Origin: Antilocapra americana
Taxonomy: Eukaryota; Chordata; Mammalia; Artiodactyla; Antilocapridae
DNA length: 64,000 nt
Assembly: GCA_007570785.1 (NCBI GenBank)
Contig: ML662449.1
Location: 14,468,491 to 14,532,490, forward strand
Direction of reading: 5' to 3'
A program made the translations under genes and the position numbers. Under the pieces are notes generated by a model. The model was given only the letters and a program-made list of their open reading frames with translations. It made no database searches and was not told the origin of the DNA. Below are positions 57,026-64,000 of the stretch, in pieces; within the stretch, counting starts at the first letter, position 1, and the number at the start of each line of letters is the position of its first letter.

Positions 57026-57448
57026 ATGGTTTCAAGATAGATATTTTAGTAGCTTTACCAGCAGCATGTCATCATTTGGAGTTTTTTTTTTTTTACTATC
57101 TTTTGATTAAGTTTCTGGTTATGATAGAGCACCAAATATCTTTATTGTCTCTAGAGAAGAGTCTTTTTGGAAAATGTTATCTATTAGCTTCAATATATCA
57201 TGTCTAAAATAGGCTGTCTGTAAAGATCATGAATATATACACTTCTCCCCCTCTTCACTGCTGTCACCCTCATCAAAGTCACTATCATATTTCCCCTGGA
57301 CTAAATTGGACCACACACTTTTTCTTAAGCATGATTTATTAAGCTGTTCATAAACTTGAATAGTCTAGAGTTTTTATTATATCTCAGGACCAAGGCTATA
57401 TCTGTTTGTTATCTCAAAGAAAGGTAGGCATGTATATACTTTTACTAT
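57026..57448. other. No recognised feature
   Basis: AT-rich sequence with a T12 run at about 57082. No repeat or exon recognised. Confidence 0.35.
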
Positions 57449-57600
57449 AAAATATAGCATAGCTTTTTTTCCCCCAGAACAATGTGTACTTTAATCAAAA
57501 CTTCCAAGCTACTAGTTTAGCTTAAGGAAAAAAAATCATATAACCTAACCAGCAAAGTCCTTAGCAAGCCATTTACATATTAATTTTTCAAATATACGTG

Positions 57601-57812
57601 TACATTTGACCCTTGAACAAAGCTTTGGTTAGGGGCACCATCTCTTCAAAAATCCTTATATAATTAATTTTAGAGTTAGCCTTTTGTATCTGTCTGTACT
57701 TTCACACTTGAGGATTCAACCAACTGTGGATCATGTAGTATGTATTTACTGAAAACAAAACAACCCCCCCCCCCTGCAGTTAAACCCATGTTGTTAGAGG
57801 GCCAATGTGTAT
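57601..57812. mobile_element. Tigger-type MITE
   Basis: The left end 'catttgacccttgaacaa' and the right end, read in reverse as 'cattggccctctaacaacat', are inverted relatives of the Tigger2/MER44 terminus, flanked by TA. There is no coding content. It contains a C11 run at 57767-57774 and onward. Confidence 0.7.
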
Positions 57813-58365
57813 TCCTAGCTGGGAACCCTCTAATTTCTGAATTCTGGAACAAATGAGCCATTGTCACACAGACTACAGCCTTTTCCCAGACTTTTTGCAC
57901 AAACTCTCCTCTCTCCCCTCTTGTGGGACTTCCACAAATTTCTATGAACACCTGGCATTCAGGGCATTATCATTCATAAAGCAATGTACCACCAAAAGAT
58001 GAAAGCTGGGTGATTGGCTTAGCAGATCAAGGTAGGCAAGTAAACCTGACGAGGCTAAGGACCTGAATACAGATCCCCTTATGCTATTCAAGTTGTGGAC
58101 TTTTATTAAAGTCTTCATGTTGACGCAGGAGGAATGCACACCTTAGTCTAAGTCACTTCCTGATGCACTCCTCACTCTGCTAGTTTCCTCCCCGGAGGAA
58201 GGACACCAACTTAGGCCATTTGCCAGGCTGAATTAATCAAACACAGATGCCCTAATTCCTTGCTCCCACCCCTAAGCTATGCAAACTGGAGAGACCAAAG
58301 ACGGAAATAAGATGTACACAACCCCCACTCCATCTGGCAACAAATATTCAACATGCTACATAAAG

Positions 58366-58805
58366 TCTAATTTCCATTTTATTGTCTTTTCAGAGAAACC
58401 AATATTTCTTCAGTCTTTAAGGACTTGGATCCTTACATGTGCTTTAGGGGAGGACGTGGGGCAGCACTCGCAGGTCTAAATCAGGGTGGAGGTGATCCGT
58501 CCTTCTGGGCTTCCCGAGAGCGATTCCTGACTACCTTGCTATGAATGGCACAACTCACACAGTAATGTAGTTTCACATACAGCTTGGGAAGCACATAGGC
58601 CTCAAAAACACTCGCTTCAGAAATGTCCCTGACAACTGCGGCCTCTACAGTGTTCCAAATGACGAACTTCTTAATGGTCTTATCCTAGGGCATGCATCGG
58701 GCGCAGTTGGTGCAGCAAATAGGCTGCACGTGTCTGCGGCCCTTTTTGACACGACCATTGTTCCTTCTTTTCTTGGTCATCTTGGAAGTACCGAGGCGAG
58801 AGAGC
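58366..58805 (-). pseudogene. RPS26: RPS26 processed pseudogene
   Basis: RPS26 encodes a 115-residue small-subunit ribosomal protein (eS26). The minus-strand copy runs from ATG at 58780 to TAA at 58433, exactly 348 nt, with no indels and no introns. Recognisable peptides include [39 protein letters not shown], and [18 protein letters not shown]. Codon 32 (AAG) is TAG at 58685-58687 and codon 100 (CGA) is TGA at 58481-58483, so it cannot make the full protein. The 5' UTR begins with a pyrimidine-rich CTCTCTCG start typical of ribosomal-protein mRNAs. The 3' UTR keeps 'aataaaatggaaatta', but no poly(A) follows. A 13-bp repeat suggests that the insertion continues to 57462 (see findings). Confidence 0.95.
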
Positions 58806-58819
58806 TAAAATATAGCATA

Positions 58820-59339
58820 ATTGTTTGTTGTGGCAGAGGATCATTTCCATTCTTCATTCTACAAATATTTACTTAAGGAAAAGAAGTATTTTTAAGCTGG
58901 CAACAAATCTTTGTTTTCAAATGACCAAACTGAAAACATCCAATTTAAAAACAAAAATGGCCAAAGACCTTTTAACTGCCCCTACCTCCTTGCCCCATGA
59001 ATTCTTAGCCTTTGAAGTACCTGAGGTGCTCAAGGAAAATTTACAAGAAGAGTCAGTTATGCCATTTTGACAGCCCTGAGAATGCACCCAGTCTTGTAGT
59101 CAACATATCTGGATACTGCCCTTCCTCCAAGGTAAAGCTCCTGTCTTTCTCACAGCTGTGATGCTCAGCTTATTATTAATATATATGTCTAATAAACATG
59201 TGTATATGTATCCTTTCTCTCCAATCAGCCTGAGAAGAATGGAACACATTTCTTATATACTTTTGTATTCTCAAAACATAGTGCAAAATCTTGTAGGTAA
59301 AAGGTTTTTCTGCTGCCACTGCTTATTATTATTATTGCT
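58820..59339. other. No recognised feature
   Basis: An 81-codon plus-strand frame (58825-59070) has no recognisable domain and its composition is unlike a conserved exon. Otherwise plain sequence. Confidence 0.4.
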
Positions 59340-59423
59340 AATTAGATTTACCAAGCACTTGCTATTGTGCCAGGCACTGTGTTAGGCTAGTAGATGCTAT
59401 TATTGTTCCCTTTTAACACTATG

Positions 59424-61549
59424 GGCTTCCCTGATAGCTCAGTTGGTAAAGAATCTGCCTGCAATGCAGGAGACTCCAGTTTGGTTCCTGGGTTGGGGAG
59501 AAGGGATAGGCTACCCACTTCAGTGTTCTTGGACTTTTCTTGTGGCTCATCATTTGAATGCAGAGTTCCAAAGAACAGCAAGGAGAGATAAGAAAGTCTT
59601 CCTCAGCACTCAATGCAAAGAAATAGAGGAAAACAATAGAATGGGAAAGACTAGAGATCTGTTCCAGAAAATTAGAGATACCAAGGGAATATTTCATGCA
59701 AAGATGGGCTCAATAAGGACAGAAATGGTAGGGACCTAACAGAAGCAGAAGATATTAAGAAGAGGTGGCAAGAATACACAGAAGAACTGTACAAAAAAGA
59801 TCTTCATGACCTAGGTAATCACGATGGTGTGATCACTCACCTAGAGCCAGATATCCTGGAATGTGAAGTCAAGTGGGCCTTAGGAAGCATCACTATGAAC
59901 AAAACTAGTGGAGGGGATGGAATTCCAGTTGAGCTATTTCAAATCCTAAAATATGATTTTGTGAAAGTGCTGCACTCAATATGCCAGTAAATTTGGAAAA
60001 CTCAGCAGTGGCCATAGGACTGGAAAAGGTCAGTTTTCATTCCAATTCCAAAGAAAGGCAATGTCAAAGAATGCTCAAACTACCGCCCAATTGCACTCAT
60101 CTCACACACATTCTCAAAATTTTCCAAAAAAAAAAATTTTCCAAGCCAGCCTTCAGCAATATGTGAACCATGAACTTCCAGATGTTCAAGCTGGTTTTAG
60201 AAAAGGCAGAGGAACCAGAGATCAAATTGCCAACTTCCGATGGATCATCGAAAAAGCAAGAGAGTTCCAGAAAAACATCTGTTTCTGCTTTCTTGACTAT
60301 GCCAAAGCCTTTGACTGTGTGGATCACAATAAACTGTGGAAAATTCTGAAAGAGATGAGAATACCAGACCACCTGACCTGCCTCTTGAGAAACCTGTATG
60401 CAGGTCAGGAAGCAACAGTTAGAATGGGACATGCAACAACAGACGGGTTCCAAATAGGAAAAAGAATACGTCAAGGCTGTATGTTGTCACCCTGCTTATT
60501 TAACTTATATGCAGAGTACATCATGAGAAATGCTGGGCTGGAAGAAGCACAAGCTGGAATCAAGATTGCTGGGAGAAATATCAATAACCTCAGACATGCA
60601 GATGACACCACCCTTACGGCAGAAAATGAAGAGGAACTAAATTTAGAGCCTCTTGATGAAAGTGAAAGAGGAGAGTGAAAAAGTTGGCTTAAAGCTCAAC
60701 ATTCAGAAAACTAAGATCATGGCATCCTGTCCCATCACTTCATGGCAGATAGATGGGGAAACAGTGGAAACAGTGGCATATTTCATTTTGGGGGGCTCCA
60801 AAATCACTGCAGATGGTGATTGCAGCCATGAAATTAAAAGACACTTACTCCTTAGAAGGAAAGTTATGACCAACCTAGACGGCATATTAAAAAGCAGAAA
60901 CATTACTTTGTTAACAAAGGTCCGTCTAGTCAAGGCTATGGTTTTTCCAATAGTCATGTATGGATGTGAGAGTTGGACGGTGAAGAAAGCTGAGTGCTAA
61001 GGAATTGATGCTCTTGAACAATGGTGTTGCAGAAGACTCTTGAGAGTCCCTTGGACTGCAAGGACATCCAACCAGTCCATCCTAAAGGAGATCAGTCCTG
61101 GGTATTCCCTGGAAGGACTGATGTTGAAGCTGAAACTCCAATACTTTGGCCACCTGATGCGAAGAGCTAACTCATTTGAAAAGACTCTGATGCTGGGAAA
61201 CATTAAAGGCAGGGGGAGAAGGGGATGACAGAGGATGAGATGGTTGGATGGCATCACTGACTCAATGGACATGGATTTGGGTGGACTCTGGGAGTTGGTG
61301 ATAGACAGGGAGGCCTGGCATGCTGTGGTTCATGGGGTTGCAAGGATTCGGACATGACTGAGCGACTGAACTGAACTGAACTGTGGCTCGTCTGGTAAAG
61401 AATCCACCAACCTGGGTTCAGTTCCTTGGTTGGGAAGATCCCCTGGAGAAGGGAAAGGCTACCCACTCCAGTATTCTGGCCTGGAGAATTCGATGGACTG
61501 TATAGTCCGTGGGGTTGAAAAGAGTCTGATACAACTGAGCAACTTTCAC
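59424..61549 (+). mobile_element. Bov-tA dimer split by BovB
   Basis: Unit 1 (59424-59530) starts 'gggcttccctgatagctcag'. Unit 2 starts at 59531 ('ggacttttcttgtggctca') and is cut at 59548. Its remainder is 61382-61549 ('tctggtaaagaatccaccaa' through 'gatacaactgagcaactttc'). Confidence 0.88.
59549..61381 (+). mobile_element. BovB LINE inside a SINE
   Basis: A 1.83-kb 5'-truncated copy ending in the (TGAAC)n-type terminus. The likely target-site duplication, 'tgtggctc' plus 'atc' or 'gtc', is at about 59541-59551 and 61382-61392. The frame 60061-60678 (205 codons) carries the reverse transcriptase with motif A FLDYAKAFDCV, but the catalytic box reads RHADD (Tyr to His). A one-base deletion near 59714 breaks the linker. 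The C-terminal block is in another frame at 60653-61000. It is a dead copy. Confidence 0.94.
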
Positions 61550-61783
61550 TACTTAACCAATGAGATTTTAATTAACTTACACAAGTCATAACTAGTGAGC
61601 AGTGGACCCAGGACTCAAACCCAGTACATCAGATTTCAGAACTGGTGCCTTTAACCACTAGGATACCTTGCTCCTCATGAATATTCATAGGTACCAAACT
61701 CCAAGAAGGCTGCATTTGCTCCTGACTAACGTTGAGAGAGTACCAGATGACCAGCTTTGCTCATAGTTGCATGTCTGCATCCT

Positions 61784-62000
61784 CAGTCACTCAGTCATGA
61801 CCAACTCTTTGTGACCTCAGGGACTATAGCCCACCAGGCTCTTTTGTCCCTGGGATTTTTCAGGCCAGAATACTGAAGTGGATTGCCATTTCCTCCTCCA
61901 GGTGATCTTCCCAACCTAGGGATCAAACTCTTGCATCTCTTGCATCTTCTTGAGCTGATAGCAGATTCTTTATCACTAAACCCCTTTACTACTGGGAAGC
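61784..62000 (-). mobile_element. Bov-tA SINE (reverse), diverged
   Basis: A reverse copy begins 'cagtcactcagtcatgacca'. Its tRNA-like part is disturbed by a local duplication ('cttgcatct' repeated at about 61931-61948), and it ends 'ttactactgggaagcc'. Confidence 0.88.
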
Positions 62001-63168
62001 CTTTGCTCATAATTACTCAGAGCCATTTCAAATTGTTTTCAAATAAAGTTGTTAGTCTGAAAATAATTAAGAAAGAAACCATTTTTAAAACAGCAGGTAG
62101 GGGTGATGTGTAGAGGTCCACTTTGACATTTTGATGTGCACTTAAACACATAGCTCAGGGATGTAAGAAGCCACTGTGCTAAGACTACAGAAGCATTAAA
62201 AATCAAATTGCCTTATTAATTTTCTAGAGAACTGTAAATGACATCGTTTCATCTCTGGGGAAATATTTCCCTAAAGCTTCAAGCCTCTTGGTGACCAGGA
62301 TGAATAAATTGGTCTTCTTCCCTTTTGTTTCTCCATTTTCTGACCTAGAGGGCCAAAAGGAAACCATCTCAATTTAAGATTTAAGCTTTATTTGTTGAAG
62401 TTACTAGCTAATTAAACCAGAAGCAAGAAAAGCATTTTGTGTTGGCATGATAGTAGAAAGGCTTTAGCCACATTCCAACTTAATGATGAAAGATTAGCCA
62501 AGGTTGTTATTAAGTTTTAATCTCTTCATTTCACTAATAAGTTGATTAATACCCTCCTGTCAAGAAAATAAAAAAAGCTTTACAAAGCCTTGACTGTTGA
62601 TATTTTAACCAGCTTTCCCTGTTGTATTTTGAATAAAAGGCACTATATCACAGACCACAGAGTTTCCTCAAAAGCTCCAGAGAAACAAATAGAGAAGAAA
62701 AGCCCAAGGGTACAATAATCCAGAGACTTGAAACTGCAGCAAAATGGAGTTTCCCAAATTAGGCAGCAGGAGAAGCAGCAGATAAGATCAACTGGCAACT
62801 GAAGATATCCTTGTTATTCCCTGGGCTAGAATCATGCTAGCAGAAGCTTTAACTAACTAAATTTCCTTGTAAGTTCTCCGAAAGGCATGATCATATTGCA
62901 CCAGGGTCACTTTTTATAACATGCTATTTTTCAAACAAGTTCTTAGAACCTTTATAAGTTCGTAGTAAAATATTTGACTTCTAAACCTCAATATAAGTTT
63001 TAAAATGTCAGCATGCCCATTACATGTCCCAATTATAAAAGATATGAGTTTAACTATCTACTGAAAGTGGAAACTCCAGTAATTTTTATAACTTCCTAGA
63101 GCATACAGTCTTCACTTTGAAATACTAAAAGCCTCCAGGAGGTATTTATCCAAAATTAGCCTCCTTAT
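62001..63168. other. No recognised feature
   Basis: The longest repeat-poor stretch of the right half, about 1.2 kb, AT-rich, with no CpG cluster or open frame of note. Not assigned to any family; comparative conservation would show whether it is functional. Confidence 0.45.
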
Positions 63169-63398
63169 GTGAAGAACTGACTCATTTGAAAAGACCCTGA
63201 TGCTGGGAAAGATTGAAGGCAGGAGGAGAAGGTGATGACAGAGGATGAGATGGTTGGATGGCATCCCCATCCAAACTCAATGGACATGAGTTTGAGTAAA
63301 CTCTGGGAGTTGGAGATGGACAGGAAAGCCTGGCATGCTGCAGTCCATGGAGTCGCAAAGAGTCGGACACGACTGAGCGACTGAACTGAACTGAACGA
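63169..63398 (+). mobile_element. BovB 3' end
   Basis: A 230-bp copy from 'gtgaagaactgactcatttg' to 'gcgactgaactgaactgaac'. It has a near-consensus 3' terminus and therefore looks younger than most of the other BovB copies here. Confidence 0.94.
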
Positions 63399-64000
63399 CA
63401 CCTTGGGAAAGCCCTATTCTGGCAGCACCTGTAGCCAGATCTAGTTACAGTTATTAAATCTAATGCTGGAGCTGCTGACCTCAGGAAGACAGGCGTCCTC
63501 TTCAACAGCAGGTCCCTATTCTGGTCAATAAAAAACATGCCCTATTAAATTGCCTTCAGAGCTGTTCTGTTTGTTCAGGTATCTGGCCTGCATAGTGGCC
63601 TTGTCATGAAGTATTAATGGACTTTTCATCTGTTCCCCAAACAAGTTGCTCTGTAGTTAATTAAGCATTACATTTCCCAAAAGTAATACTCACTTGGCTA
63701 AATACACAATAACATTCATCAATTTATTGATTAATCCAGTATGTATTGAACATCTATTATATGCTAAACATTGGAAGGTTATGGAGATACAAAAATTAAT
63801 AACAAGGAATGTCTTTCATCAATAAGTTCACCTTAGGAGCTCAATAATTGTGTAAAGGATCCAGATTAGATCCTCTATCTATATTTTATCCACTTAGTCC
63901 AAACTTCAAAGCCTACTTCAGGGCTTACTTCTTCATCCACTCATTTAGGAAAACTTTATTGGGTTCTTAAAACTGTGTTAGGCACTGGAATGATGAAGAT
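63399..64000. other. Unassigned, then L2-like sequence at the edge
   Basis: 63735-63800 ('ccagtatgtattgaacatct', 'atgctaaacattggaaggtt') and 63945-64000 ('actttattgggttcttaaaa', 'gtgttaggcactggaatg') resemble reverse-strand L2 3' ends. The latter runs off the window. Confidence 0.4.

Larger units (their letters stand above)
59340..61670 (-). mobile_element. MIR (reverse) split by Bov-tA and BovB
   Basis: MIR text occupies 59340-59423 ('gtgccaggcactgtgttagg') and 61550-61670 ('aacttacacaagtcataact', 'gacccaggactcaaacccag', 'ctttaaccactaggatac'). The two parts complement each other without overlap, so about 2.1 kb of younger elements was inserted in a single MIR. Confidence 0.8.

Noticed and set aside
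58825..59070. 81-codon frame next to the RPS26 copy
   Set aside because: No domain, no start context or splice signals of note, and ordinary composition; treated as chance.

Overview
This window is mammalian nuclear DNA from a ruminant (Bovidae: cattle, sheep, goat or a relative). The diagnosis rests on repeats. BovB (an RTE-clade LINE) occurs at least 13 times, ruminant Bov-tA/Bov-A SINEs about 17 times, tRNA-Glu CHR-type SINEs 6 to 7 times, and bovine-type L1 3' ends three or four times. These sit among older mammalian MIR, L2, L1M, MER5A and Tigger fossils. I find no intact protein-coding gene, no bacterial-style operon, no CRISPR array and no tRNA or rRNA gene. Nearly every open frame of 60-250 codons is either a BovB reverse-transcriptase remnant, its antisense shadow, or SINE/L1 sequence.

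Layout. 1-2 kb: unclassified. 2-6.8 kb: SINEs, an L1 3' end split by BovB, and an L2 tail. 6.8-9.4 kb: mostly plain sequence. 9.4-13.4 kb: one long old L1 on the minus strand. 14.03-15.02 kb: the only clear CpG island, with NRF1, CCAAT and ETS-like sites and a Bov-A fragment; it is the best candidate for a live promoter, but I cannot name its gene. 15-21 kb: L1s, a BovB with the longest reverse-transcriptase frame, and a short chimeric retrocopy with perfect target-site duplications. 22-24.5 kb: MER5A and a long minus-strand L2. 24.8-29.8 kb: a Tigger DNA transposon whose transposase is still readable, broken by BovB and a SINE. 30.9-34 kb: an L1 carrying a TRMT112 processed pseudogene that itself carries a SINE. 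34-48 kb: MIRs, two BovB copies, an inverted pair of bovine L1 ends, and a SINE inside an inverted SINE. 49-57 kb: several BovBs and a plus-strand L2 with the reverse-transcriptase motif, split by BovB. 57.4-58.8 kb: an RPS26 processed pseudogene and a Tigger-type MITE. 59.3-61.7 kb: a BovB inside a Bov-tA dimer inside a MIR. 62-64 kb: mostly plain.

How the parts relate: the window reads as layered retrotransposition. MIR, L2 and Tigger form the oldest layer, then L1M, then BovB, Bov-tA, CHR and bovine L1, plus two mRNA retrocopies presumably made by L1. The setting is intergenic or intronic. I did not find an undescribed biological system. The most unusual signals are structural: a poly(A)-only insertion with its duplication, a Bov-A/L1 composite retrocopy, an RPS26 retrocopy that may come from a read-through transcript, a chain of three abutting palindromes, and the CpG island. 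All family names come from recognising consensus text by eye; RepeatMasker would be the decisive check, and element edges are approximate unless a target-site duplication is given.
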